DNA of 64,000 bases from Carposina sasakii (lineage: Eukaryota; Arthropoda; Insecta; Lepidoptera; Carposinidae). The DNA is taken from NCBI GenBank assembly GCA_014607495.2, contig CP053160.1, positions 13,392,001 through 13,456,000 on the forward strand. Direction: 5' to 3'. A program made the translations under genes and the position numbers. The notes under the pieces are model-generated. The model made no database searches. It was not told where the DNA came from and saw only the letters and a list, made by a program, of their open reading frames with translations. Positions 1-13,400 of the stretch are shown one piece after another. Each line of letters starts with the position of its first letter. Within the stretch, counting starts at the first letter, position 1.

Positions 1-1253
1 TTCCTGCGCCACCGCAGGTTATACTTACGTTTTTGGCGGGAAAACTGTTCAGTGTATCAAACATCCTTGTACTTGGTATACGATGGCTTGACAGAGCAGT
101 GCGGGGAAATATAGCTTAGCATCTATCTCATTCATTATGATGAAATAGTGTAATGTTCAAAATGCGCCAGCGTTATTGACTTTTTCCGCGGGACATTTTT
201 AAAAAGCTGTTACAGGTACTACCGGGTTAAGTTAAATTACTGCTCATGGTGTAAATAATAGTGTCATTTAATGTATTTTTAAAATATGTATGTATTCTGT
301 TAAATTAATTCACCCAAAAATTGAAATAGCCAAATTTATTTTTGCAAATGAAGTGGGGACATAGCACCGCAATTAGATTTAGAGCCTTTGATATTTTTTT
401 TAATGCGTAAACAAATAGATTTTTGTCTTAAGTTTTAAACGTTAGTCTAGATCACTGTCTGAACTTAATGAAAAAAATTATTAAATGTGCATTTTGCACT
501 TTCCACTACGATTTTCATCCACGCCGCGCTAAAAACGTACCTGGGAAATTCACCCAAACCATTGAGTGCCATTTAACTATAGTAGAACCGACCTATGGAA
601 CTTTTGTATAATGAGAAAAAGATAGATTAAAGGTAGAAGAGTAACATTAAAAGCCTTCATAATTTTTAAATTTACATACCTATGTGTTTAATAACACCTG
701 TAGTAACCCTGCAAGAGTATTTCCAGCCCCTTTACTCTATGAGTTGCTACCTACATTCGTATCAAAGATGCTCGAGGATACTTCTAAAAAGACGCTCTCT
801 TATACTTTATTTATGGGCCGATACAATGTTTCCAGTCACTGGCAGCCTTTAAAGGATATAATTTTAAGCCTTAAGTTTCGCATTTCTACGTAACTTTTTT
901 AAATTGATGAATTTCTATAAAAAAATAAAGTGATTACATATTCATTTACTAAATAATTTTCAAAGCTATAGGTAGTATGACTAAAATTCGTCCATATTTA
1001 TTTCGGCAATAAATGTTCACAAAGTACGCACATTCTATTTCAAAGCACGTAGGTTCATAAAATTCTCTAAAGCATTACGCACTCTATATATAAAACCAAA
1101 CTGCGCCTTATGTGAGTACTTGTCATAAAACTACATTATTAATTATTTCCGATTTTCGTATATACAGTAAATCTGAGTTGTGAAAACTTAAACAGAATGT
1201 ATGGTTGAAAAAAGTATTATAATATTATTATAATGCTCTATATCTTCTGCCAG
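1..1253. other. Non-coding, probably intron of the LRR gene
   Basis: AT-rich sequence with no convincing coding exon or recognised repeat. It ends at a splice acceptor (pyrimidine-rich tract and CAG at 1251-1253) in front of the first visible exon. It is therefore most likely the 3' part of an upstream intron, since the exon at 1254 begins in the middle of a leucine-rich-repeat protein and has no start codon of its own. Confidence 0.6.
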
Positions 1254-1416
1254 AAACTGATAGTGCACGGTGCCACGTCCTTGTGGGAGGTGCCAGCTGA
1301 CGTCATCGCACAGATGCCAGAACTTCGGGAGCTGGACCTTCGGAGTAACGTCCTCAGGCACATGAGGGCTCGACTGTTGAGGGGTCCACCGCTGTTGGAA
1401 CGCGTCTACCTTAGCG
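1254..1416 (+). CDS. swi2: LRR gene exon A: leucine-rich repeat
   Basis: The acceptor CAG ends at 1253 and the donor GTAAGA starts at 1417. The exon starts in phase 0 (Lys-Leu-Ile-Val-His) and ends after one base of a codon. It encodes LPELRELDLRSN-like LRR spacing (MPELRELDLRSNVL) followed by LLERVYLSG, which is typical of repeat ends. The leftover G joins AT of the next exon to give Asp. GC content is far above the flanking introns. Confidence 0.8.
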
Positions 1417-4400
1417 GTAAGAACTAAACAACTTATCTATTAGTAATTAGATAATTACATTATCATTAGCAAATTAACCTTAATCCTTATGATGCAAATA
1501 CAAAACTGAAAACTTCTAAATATCTTTATTACAGTAACTTTATTTGAATTAGTTACAGTTTATAAAATCTGACTTAATTTTCCTTTCATTGTATTTCTCA
1601 AACATGAAATAAGGACCGTGTCCCATATCTCTCAGTGCGGTTACGATTACCGTGTCTATAAGTGGTATATATTATACAGGATGATTTTTGGTCGTCAACG
1701 TTCCCGAAAACTACGGAATCTCCTCATCATCACGATCATTTTTCTCAATGGAAGCATACCTGGGAAGTGTCTGGTTCCCAAGATATTAGGGTCCAAAGTT
1801 GAGTAAATAGACTGCGTTTTTATGCATAAATGCACATAGATGCGCGTAGCAAGATTTTTTCACGAGAAATAATTAATATCCGTCTTTGATAAAACTAGTA
1901 CAAACACTGGACACTATAAATTTCGCCCGAACAAGTAATAAAAAGAAAACAAAAAATTTAAATCGTTTCCCAGCATTTTTTTGGCATAAACTTACTTTAT
2001 TTGATGTATAGAGTACGTACCCTTCGTTAAGGGTGGCAACGAAAAAACAACCTGTATACCTATTTGTTAATAGGTTAACTATAAATACACCACTGTATGC
2101 TAGACTGTGAAGTACTGCTCTTCAGTTTCTGTGTAAAAAAGACTTGTTCTTGTCCGGCTTCTAGGCTATAGTGTAACAGTGCCTTTTAATTAAGTTGAAA
2201 CAGCTACCACTAAAATAATAATAATATCCATACATGGCGTTTCTTTGTTACCAATGTTTTTGAATACATCATCACGAACATTTTTATCCATGGAAGCATA
2301 TCTGCGGGCCTAACATGTGCAGCCACGATAAGCGTACTATATTGCCTGGAAATACTAATATCAAAATCGTATCACTGCAATTTTTGGCATAAAGTTACTT
2401 TACTCGATGTATAGGTACATAGAGTAAGTACCCCTCCTAAACGGTGGCAACCAAAACTGTATATATCTAAATATCTATGCTATACATAGCTTAGAAACAG
2501 ATGAGATTATTAAGATTCATAAAGTTATGAAGATGAAACTTTAACCATTGCCGGCAAGTATTTAATAAATGCAAATTGTAATTCGAAGTAATCATTGTCT
2601 AGTTTCAACAGTCTGGCATAAATATTTGCTTCTTAAGTACTTTCAATGAGTATTTAGGTATCACCTGCATTTTGGAAGTTGCAATAGATTAAACTTATTG
2701 CTTTTGGAAATATTGTTACACTGTTTAAATACAGTATGACCGACCATCTACGTGAATTTATATAAAGTAAAATGAAATATATGGAATATGGATATTCTAA
2801 ATTATACGCTATTTAATTTGATTTCCATTCTCACAGCAAGACATTCTGGAGGTTATGGATTCAAACGCTGTAATTGGCCAGTTATCCTAGAATATCTTCA
2901 ACTCATAATTCTTTTCCGTCAGGCAAACCGCTATAACACAATACAACTGTTAGAACTTTAAAAATGTTTAAGCGGAGATTAAGAAATTTTGTAAAAAAAA
3001 TGTTTTAATCCACAGATAACAAGTGGGACTGCAGTGACGGCGGACTGGACTGGCTAGCCATGGAGAGCCAGAACGGGTCGACACGAAGGAAAATTGTGGA
3101 CTATTCAAAATTGGTGTGTCACCAGAAATTGTATAGAGGGAAGCCACTACCTAAAGTCATGGATATTATTAAAGTGAGTATCGGTAGATCATGTAGACTT
3201 TAGATATTTTGTAAACATTAACCGTGCTATTACAAAAGAATTTAAACATTGTTTAAGCTAAACGTGCCCTAAATTTGGCAGATATTCCATACGTTTTGCT
3301 GTCAAACGTCATATTTAAATCAAGTCTAACTTTAGGCGCTCTTTTGTATAACACCGTAAAAGATTTCTTCTGAAATTATCACGGTCAATTTTATTATACT
3401 GTATAATCTACTTAAATTTAGTCACCCATCGGGCTATAGCGTATTTATCGTAAAACTAATATTAGTAGGTATCGTAAAACCTAATATTACTCCGTAATTG
3501 TACTAAACGGCTGAGTTTTTAAGTAAAAAGCTGTGCTGTGCTAATTTGTCAGCTAATAACCATTTATCTGAATTAGGTACATAATCTTACGTCACATAGG
3601 TAATGTACAAACGAACACACTGTTTACTATGTTAATAGGGTCATTATCATGGTTTACGTTATTTGTTTTCTAATTAGAAACTATTTTTAGCTAATTGGGG
3701 CAATAATGGGTTATTGCTTTAAATCTTTAAATAGCCAATATTTCGGTGTTTCGTTAGTCTTTTGCGAGCAATTTATGCTAGATAAGATTAGATGAACCAT
3801 TTGTAAGAGTGATGAGAAATTCCATTTATTTGTTTATTGAAACCATGAAAATGGTTTTGCAAGAACGCTATAAATATGTTTTTATATCGAAGTGTATAAA
3901 TATATAAATAAATAATAATAATAATAATTTATGATCGTACATTAACATCATCGTCATCATAATTATTTAAGATTGTCATCATCATCAGCCTATTGCATGG
4001 TACGCCACAAGACTGCCATGGGGGGTATTTGTCCGCAGTTTGTACTTTGGACTATGTTGTCGACACGGGAGGCGCTGCTGCCCATACCCACATGGGGTAC
4101 TGCATACGAATTCTACTCTGCAGGCACAGCGCAATTGTACGCAATTTAAAATCCTTGACTGCGAGTGCATAGATAGTACCTACACGTTTCGTCTCTTTTG
4201 AGGACTGATCTCTGACTGACTTTGCCTACAGATTGATTGATTTATTTCCTGAAATTGATTTCTTTAGCGTTCTTATGCCACCCCTTAAAAAGGTTAATTA
4301 AAGCCCCATAATATTATAAGTACGAATCACAAGGTTGAAGCATAAGAGAATTACTGCGGGCAAATCATAATGAATGGTTTCCTCCGATCGTTTGTTGTTA

Positions 4401-7400
4401 TTAAGACTACAGAAATAGATTAAGTCACACCCATTTCATTAGACACTTCACTCCTCTTAACCGATGGAAAATAGCCTTCATGCCAAGGCCGTAAAGTATT
4501 AACTTCTCGAATAAGATAAAAAAAATCGTAACAGAGTGCAGGTGAACAACTTTCAACACTTGGAATTATTTCCATATTCAGAAATTCTGCCTGGGTTTCA
4601 GATATATTTTTTGCTTGCACTGCAGTTTATGGAGGTTTCAAGGACCGTTTATATTAGACCTAGCGATGGGAGGCCATTCGTACTGCAATATTTAAATCGG
4701 TACTAAAAAGTTATTGTAATTCGGTTTTGAGTATAAGTTTTGGAATTAACGGGGCACACTGCGCAACAGTCCGTCAACAGTATTGATGAGTTTACGGAGT
4801 CTGGAAATCGCGGGACACCAGGTAAAATCTCTCGTTAGAGAGTAAGTATATTCTTTGTTTAAAATCGGTCAAATAAACTTCTTCATATTTTTTTCACACT
4901 AATGTAACGTTTCAAGTTCGTGCCCGTACGGGCTCCGGCCCGAAAATGGCCCGTCCCGCTCTGTCCAATGTAAATGATCCCTTAAACGGCATAAAACGGA
5001 GCAGATTATTTTAAATCTCAAACCATAAAAAGTACTTCTGTATTTCATATGAAAGCTAGTGGAGTTATTTCGAAACTTTAACCAAGGCCATAAAATATAC
5101 CTACATAGTATATGTAGGGATATGTTATACCACAAATCTCTAAGTTTGTAAGGGATTTTCGGTATATTTATTATACAATAGCTGTTAACGTAGTTAAAAT
5201 CTGTCAATGTAGATATTCCAAGAATATTTTTATTTTTCTGCTGCCGCATGCCGGTATGATTTTGATGCTTCACCGCACTGAAATATTGCCAATCGTCTGG
5301 AACTGAAATAACGTATACATATATGTTGCGTTATTGGTACCGTACCTTGCCTCGGTATTAACATTTCCATACCACTATCTTCAGACAAATATATTTTTTA
5401 TAGAAGCAATTACTTATTCATTCATTCACTTAATTAAATTGAGGCGCTGAGAATATAAGTGGATTAAACCCAAAAGAAAAGATTTCAGATAGCGAACCCA
5501 CAGGGCCCATTTTACTTCTGACAACTTAGGTACTTTCAATGGTGCTTAAATTGTTTGTGACAGCACCATCTTTAGGAATAAGTGCGAACGTTGGTTAATC
5601 CACTTTTCTTTTAAAGTAAATGCTATTTACTAGCCTTTAATAAAAATAATATAAGTGTTGATTTTTTGTGGGTGTTAAATGGCACGTGGCAAATTAGTTA
5701 TAAAAAATACTTTTATTTAAAATTACACGATTTATTAAAGGAGTTAGACATTGCTCTACAATAAATCTCGGAATTGAAGTCTTGAAATTGAAGTCTTGGA
5801 ATTGAAGTCCTTACTGAGAGTTTTACAATTGTTTATATACTACTATCATTTACTAATGATTTGGGAATAACAAACAATTATTAGTGAAGCTAAATAACAA
5901 TTACAAATACGATATAAGAATAAACAATGATTAAAACTAATGAATGAGAGTTATCAGAAAAATACATTATCTTAACTAAAAGGGAAATAATATTAGGTAA
6001 CATGGGCCCATTTATGTCCTCAGCGCCTCTTTGTACTCCGTCTTCGAGCTTAATAGCGCGTATCGCTAATCGCTTATGTAATAGGAATATTTGATTGTAA
6101 TTTGTTTTACCCAGACAATAAAGCTGACTTGCCCTGCTCCATGTTCCTGCGTCATGACGAACGTGGTCTCCGATTCAGCTGGTGCCGTGATTCCCCTGAT
6201 CACAGTGGACTGCGCTGAGAGGGGGCTTGAAAACCCCCCTCCGAAGCTCCCAGCCAGTGCTACCGTCCTCAGACTTGAGGGCAACAAGGTAACATGGTAC
6301 GATGAATCAATGTTCCATGCATGCTAACACTGGCTTGGTATTATTTTTTTACTAGGTACCTACCAATTTTCATGCTTTCATGTGTCAAATCTATTATTTA
6401 GATATGATCTATACATACATACAGGGTGTTTTTTTCGTTGCCACCGTTTACGAAGGGTTCGTACTCTATACATGAAATAGAGTAAGTTTTCGGAAACGTT
6501 GACGACCAAAAACACCCTGTGTAGTAACTTCATTTACATTGATATTCGCCCACCACCTCTGTAGCTTTCGGATGGCTCGCTTATGTACTTACTTTAGATA
6601 ACGTAACAATTTTAGGAGTCCCAGCTAAGTTCGCAATGTTATCGAGACATTTGTTCTAATGGGAAGTCTAGATTTAGCGCTATTGGTAGATATACTTACC
6701 TCAAAGCCCTGAGCTGATTTATTAATTTTCTTTCCACGAAAGGCTCTTACATGATTCTTAGAAAAAAATCATATTCTAAGAAACATGTCGTAAATGCTAC
6801 CAATTACCCAGAAATCTTTAACACCTTCGCGCTATGCTAGACGTGACTCATCCGCGATCCTGCAGTTTCATTGTTGTGAACACATCCGTTTGTATGAATA
6901 TGTAAATAAATACATTCTCTAAAAAAAAAATCACCAAAGGGCTACTAAAGGGGGTAAAAAGCAGTCCACGTAGACGGAGTCACAGGCATTCACTAGTTTA
7001 ATAAGAGTAGCATGGTGGGTAATCGTCAATCAAGCGACTTATTCTGATGAAGTTTCAAGTATCACGCGCTAATACATAAACATCCGTTGTTTAAATATAG
7101 GCTCACCTTTCACTCTTTATAATAATTCAATAACAATACAACGTTATTTGCAGGTTAATGTAATTTGATATGTAATATAACTGATATGCCTATCGATTGT
7201 TCAGTGGTGGTTCTCTGTAGATTCTACCATGTTAAAATAATTAGAATGAAAAAAAATTACACTGTGTCGAATATCACCGATATAAATTCTTTATTATTGC
7301 ATATACACAACAAATTTATATGACAAGATAAAAGAAGAGATTCATGTACCTATTTAATGGCAAGCATGCAAAAGCATGCATGTAAATTGTAATCAAATGT

Positions 7401-10400
7401 GATTTTTGGTCGTCAACGTTCCCGAAAACTACGGAATCCCTTCACCATCACGATCATTTTTCTCCATGGAAGCATACCTGGGAAGTGTCTGGTTTCCAAA
7501 ATATTAGAGTCCAAAATTGAGTAAATAGACTGCGTTTTTCTGCATTAATGCACATTGACGCGTGTAGCAAAGATTTTTTTATGAGAAATAATTAATATCT
7601 GTCTATGAAAAAACTAGCATAAACACTGGACACTATAAATTTCACCCGATCAAGTAATTAAAAAAGAATAAAAAAAAAATTGACATTGTTTCCCAGTATT
7701 TTTTTGGCATAAACTTACTTTATTTGATGTATACCTATAGAGTACGTACCCTTCGTTAAGGGTGGCAACGAAAAAACATCCTGTATTTACATTTGTATTT
7801 ACATAATATCTACTGTCTTTAAAACTATATCATCCGCATTATCTTATCGGATCTAAAGCGCAGTCAGATAAATCCAATTTTTTTGCTAGCGTCGTCGCGT
7901 CGACCAAATCTCGTAGGAGTGTTTTCGGTCTTTTAACCTACTTGAGGATTCTAGCCACACTAAAGTGGCCAAGTGGCTCCTTGACTGACATAAGTTCTTG
8001 TGACCCCTAGATGGGAATGGGACAGAGGGCGTCCACGGTTCTCTGCCATCCCGCTGTTTTGAGCTTCGCGTTTTGATTCGCTCTGGCTCTGTCGTCCCTT
8101 AAATAATATAAGATGTTTTTTTAATACATGGTGTTTTATTAATGAAATTGTATTAGGCGTTACAATTCGGAAGTTCAAACATTCACTACGGGTGCGCCCA
8201 CCACCGGGCCCTCCGCTGACTTTTTGATTTCGGAAATAGTGCGATGTATTATCTTGCATGCTGGGTCTGGTTTCTCGTCACGATTGTAGGTAGTACAAGT
8301 GCTTGGTTTCGCAGTTATGAATTATCAGATCCGAGGGTCAGTGGAGGGTGTAGGGCCCGGTGGTGGGCGCACCCATAGTGAATACAGGTGTGACAGCCAG
8401 GCAAATATTGATATGGTGACTTCAGACCATGATTCTGACTCGAAAACCACAGAAAATTTTCGCAGGAAAATTCCAAAGTTATCCGCTTTTGTTTATATTA
8501 TTTCAGGAAAAAAATTAGTTTAGTTCGTTTAACAAGGCCTCAGATAATAACTTTAATATAAAATTTCAACCAAGAGAAAATTTAAAAAAAAGGTTGCCCT
8601 CAAAAATGTTTAAATAACTGATGAACCCAATGGGGAGTTACAAGTGATCCAAAAAACAGCCGTAATATTAATAACAAATAAACCCTTTTAACTAATCACA
8701 GGATTGCCCGATACAATTAGCGCGTAAAACAAATATTACTGATAATCAAAGTAAAAATGCATTTCCTGCGAGTAATAACACTGTCGAATAATTTAACACA
8801 ATGGTACCTACTTGTTCAACATTTCAGTATTTGCCTGGCTCTCACCCACACCCTGTATACAAATTGTGAAGCGGCTTACAGAATAACTCGACCTAGCAAG
8901 TTTTAACTATGTGGTCCATATACTCGTAGTTTCGAAATAAAGTGGCTGTGACATACGGACCGACACGCGGCGACGACAGGCAGACACGATGAATCCACAA
9001 GGGTTCCGATATTTGCCATTTGACTACGGAACCCTAAAAAGGTACCGCTGTAACCCAACACGCTAATTTACAAAAGGTACTCTGTTATGTCACGATTCTG
9101 AGAAATGTATCTATTCGCACTGCAGACGTCAGGTTTTTATACCACTTCAGTTTTTTTACAGATGAATTTATATCATGTGTTAAAATCACTAAAAAAGTGC
9201 CTATGTTTTTGCTTTAGTTGATATTTACTAGCTGGTACATAATTTCGTCCTTGTAATCGTATATTATGTAGAAGTCTATGTGTCACTATTATTATAGAGG
9301 TATAAGATGTCATAGAGTGCTAATGTCCTACTAACTCATTCCGGCAGTCACACCTAAACCTAAACCTAATCTTAGTCAGGTCTATCTTTCTCCGTTATTA
9401 ACATAAATGGCTGAGAGAGAAAAGGACTTAAGTGTGACTGCCGTCGGAATCGACCATATTAGCACTCGATGACATCTTATTCCTCTATGCTATTATCTAC
9501 GTAAGATGACATCGAAGTCGGGGTCATAAAATAGATTTCCAGACTCGTTAATTGTATTGCCAATGCCTAGTTTAACTTTTTACAAGAAACAAAAGTAACT
9601 TTTTCGTTTCAGATTAATTAAAATAAATCACATATAGGTACATTTCGAATCAAATGCTACGAGTATATTCATGGATTTAATGACTACAGTCTGACTACAG
9701 TAATTCATTTTCAGTTATTGTTAGAGATTTAGTGTGAGGTGACCACACTGTTTATACAAACATTCTCTACGAACACCTGCAATCTGCCTACTTATATTGT
9801 TAGGATCCCAATGCATATTAGCGGCCACCCACGACATCGTCCGTATGAGGCACCCGTGTGAAGCCGTCACAGGTCACTAGTTATAAGTAAAAATAAATCT
9901 TCCTCTTGAATCACTCTATCTATATAAGTAAACTGCATTAAAATCCATTGCGTAGTTTTAAAGATCTGAGCATACATAGGGAAGCAACTTATTGTCCTAA
10001 AATATGTATGTACTCGTAGTGAAGTCATATCATTTACAAGTACGCACTTTACAAGTTTAAACTAAAAAAAAATTGTTTGAGTGAAACATTAAAAAAGTAG
10101 ATAAGTACTCAAAAACCTTCACATGTCTAAATAGGTTATTATATATATATAGGAGGGACTCTTTATGATGAACTCCTTCTTCAAGAAGCCGCCTTATAGG
10201 AAATGGACCTGGCTCCATCCCAACAAGCACACGAAGAACGATATAGACTTCATATTGACCACCGATAGACGGATATTCAATGATGTCTCAGTGATCAACA
10301 GGGTGAAAACCGGTAGCGATCACCGAATGGTTTGAGGCACATTGAATATTAATGTCAAACGGGAGAGATCACGACTAGTGAAGTCTACACTCCGACCTTC

Positions 10401-13400
10401 ATCCGTGCACATTCAAAGCCCCGAGAGCTTTAAACTCGAGCTGACAAACCGCTTTGCTTGCCTAGAGGATTGCATGTCAGTGGATGATATAAATAACAGG
10501 CTGGTAGAAACTGTCCACACGGTGGGGTCTAAATTCTTTAGACCTAACCGTAGAAATAGACCCCAAAAACTAACTGGTCATACCCTCAATCTCATGGCGG
10601 AAAGACGCGCAATGTCTCTGCAGTCTTCTGATGACGCTGTAGCATATCGGCAGCTCAATAGACGTATCTCCAAGTCTCTGCGACACGACATCCGCAGCTT
10701 TAATACTCGCTGCATTAAGGAGACAATAGAGCGAAACCAAGGTTCCAAAGTGTTCGCAAGAGAATTATCTATTGGGCAGAGCCAGTTGACGAAGCTGAAG
10801 ACAGAGGACGGCAGTGTAGCGTCTACCATACCAGAGGTGCTAAGGGAGATTGAGAGGTTCTATGAACAGCTATATACCTCGGTCGCTAAACCTGTTAGAT
10901 TAGGCAAAGACCCAAGAGCCAAGCTCACCCGACACTATACTGAAGACATCCCGGATATCAGCCTGTACGAGATTAGGACTGCTCTTAAACAACTCAAAAA
11001 CAACAAAGCGCCGGGCGACGATGGAATTACATCAGAGCTTCTAAGAGCGGGTGGAACTCCGGTACTGAAGGTCCTCCAAAGGCTCTTCAATTCCGTCCTG
11101 CTCGAAGGCGTAACGCCGGAAGCATGGAACAGAAGTGTGGTGGTGCTGTTCTTTAAAAAAGGCGATAAAGCCTTGCTGAAGAACCATCTCGCTTCTGAGC
11201 CATGTCTACAAGTTGTTTTCAAGGGTAATCATGAATCGTCTTGCTCGCAGGTTTAATGACTTCCAGCCTCCCGAACAAGCCGGTTTCCGAAAAGGGTTTA
11301 GTACCATAGATCATATCCACACGCTACGGCAGATTATACAAAAAAACGGAAGAGTATAATCGGCCACTATGCCTAGCGTTCGTGGACTATGAGAAGGCCT
11401 TTGATTCGATCGAGACATGGGCAGTGTTGCGGTCTCTCCAGCGGTGCCATATTGACCATCGATATATCGAAGTGCTGAAGTGTTTGTACAGCAACGCCAC
11501 CATGTCGGTACGAGTACAGGAGCGGAGCACTGAGCCGATTTCTTTGCAGAGGGGAGTGAGACAAGGAGATGTTATTTCTCCGAAGCTCTTCACCAATGCA
11601 GTGGAAGACGCCTTTAAGCTTCTCGAATGGAAAGGACTCGGCATCAATATCAATGGCGAATACATCACTCACCTTCGGTTCGCAGACGACATCGTGGTCA
11701 TGGCAGAATCGCTGAAGGATCTAAGCACAATGCTCGATGGCCTCAATCGAGTCTCCCAACAGGTGGCCCTGAAGATGAACATGGACAAGACGAAGATCAT
11801 GTCGAACGTCCATATGCCGCCCACTCCTGTACTGGTTGGGAGCTCGATGCTTGAAGTTTTTTTTTTAAATCAAATCAAAATTTCTTTATTTGCAACATTA
11901 TGTAGTTGTACACATAATAATAAAATCAAGTTAAGACTATAAGTATTAAAAGAGTAATATACAAATGTTGCAAAATGGTCCCAGCTCAGCATATGCAATA
12001 TGTGAATTGCGCTGATCTTCCGCTGAGGCCATTGGATATATGTACACACATTTATACATACACACATACACACACACATTCATATATATACATACACATA
12101 CATATACATATACACACATATATACACATACATACATATATACATATACATACACATACACACACATATACATATACACATACACACACATACACATACA
12201 CATATATATAGTAAATAATAGTTGTTGACGAGTATGTTTACCTGGGACAGACGGTCAAACTAGGTAAGTCGAACTTTGAGAAGGAGGTAACTCGGCGAAT
12301 TCAACTCGGCTGGGCAGCGTTCGGGAAACTACGAAGCTTATTTGTGTCCAAGATACCCCAGTCCTTAAATACGAAGGTATTCAACCAGTGCGTGCTGCCG
12401 GTGATGACCTACGGTGCCGAGACGTGGTCTCTAACTATGTGCCTCATAAAAAAGCTCAGGATCGCACAGCGAGCGATGGAGAGAGCTATACTTGGGATCT
12501 CTCTGCGTGATCGAATCAGAAATGAGGAGATCCGCAGACGTACAAAAATCACCGACATAGCTCAACGGTCCAGCAAGCTGAAGTGGCAATGGACAGGGCA
12601 TAGCTCGAAGAACTGATGGCCGATGGAGTCGGAAAGTTCTAGAGTGGATACCACGTATCGGCAAGCGCAGCGTGGGAAGGCCACCCGCGAGGTGGACGGA
12701 TGACCTGGCCAAGGTCACGGGCGTCGGTTGGATGCAGGCTGCTTCCGACCGGTCGGAGTGGAGGTTGTTGGGGGAGGCCTATGTCCAACAGTGGACTTCT
12801 CAGGGCTGTAAATGATGATTAAAAAAGAAATTTCATATAGTTTGATATAAAATATAATCAATGCGAAAACACGGGGATAGGAAGAATAATTGTAAAATCC
12901 TACATTTAAATGCAAATGACAGGTTGTATTGGATTGCTTGTAATTTCTTATAATAACGTGCCATTGATGTCAAGAACATAAACAGAACAATCAAAAACCG
13001 TAAAAAAACTCCGGGAAGTTGTTACTAAGGAAAAATCAATGGGGTTTAATAACGAGTTTAAGAGAAGGATTCACGACTGTTTTATCATTTAAAATCAATA
13101 ATTCAATAATCTTTGGTGAATTATAACCTGTTTAAAAAAATCCATTTCTTTAAGGAAAAACTTTCTATAACTGTAATGCATCTAATATTATAAATTGTTC
13201 GTTTGATTGTTACGACTTCACGCTTTATTTTTACTTTACTCATTTTTTTTTTTATTTGCAGAGATACATTATATAATAATAATTTAGCATAGTTATGAGT
13301 TCTTCTGTACTAGTTCAGTACCAGAGAAAAGGACAGGTAGGACTAATTTTACGTTTAGGTTTAAGTCACAGACTAAGTAGAGATGCTAACACATCAGACA

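Larger units (their letters stand above)
10153..12815 (+). mobile_element. RTE-clade non-LTR retrotransposon, 5'-truncated and broken
   Basis: It encodes, in order, the C-terminal end of an apurinic-type endonuclease (10165-10332), a reverse transcriptase (10342-11858) and the RT C-terminal extension (12221-12615). A 200-bp 3' tail follows, ending near 'ggctgtaaatgatgat'. The FADD catalytic motif is intact at 11679-11690. Breaks are a TGA at 10333-10335, a frameshift near 11180, a further frame change near 11350 and an inserted repeat at about 11859-12220. It sits in intron 3 in the sense direction. Two short 3' copies are at 19893-20012 and 45511-45809. Products of this type nick DNA and copy their RNA at the nick; this copy cannot. 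Confidence 0.85.

Noticed and set aside
11870..12228. Tyr/Thr/His-rich and Tyr/Val/Cys-rich ORFs on both strands
   Set aside because: They are translations of the CA/TA microsatellite.
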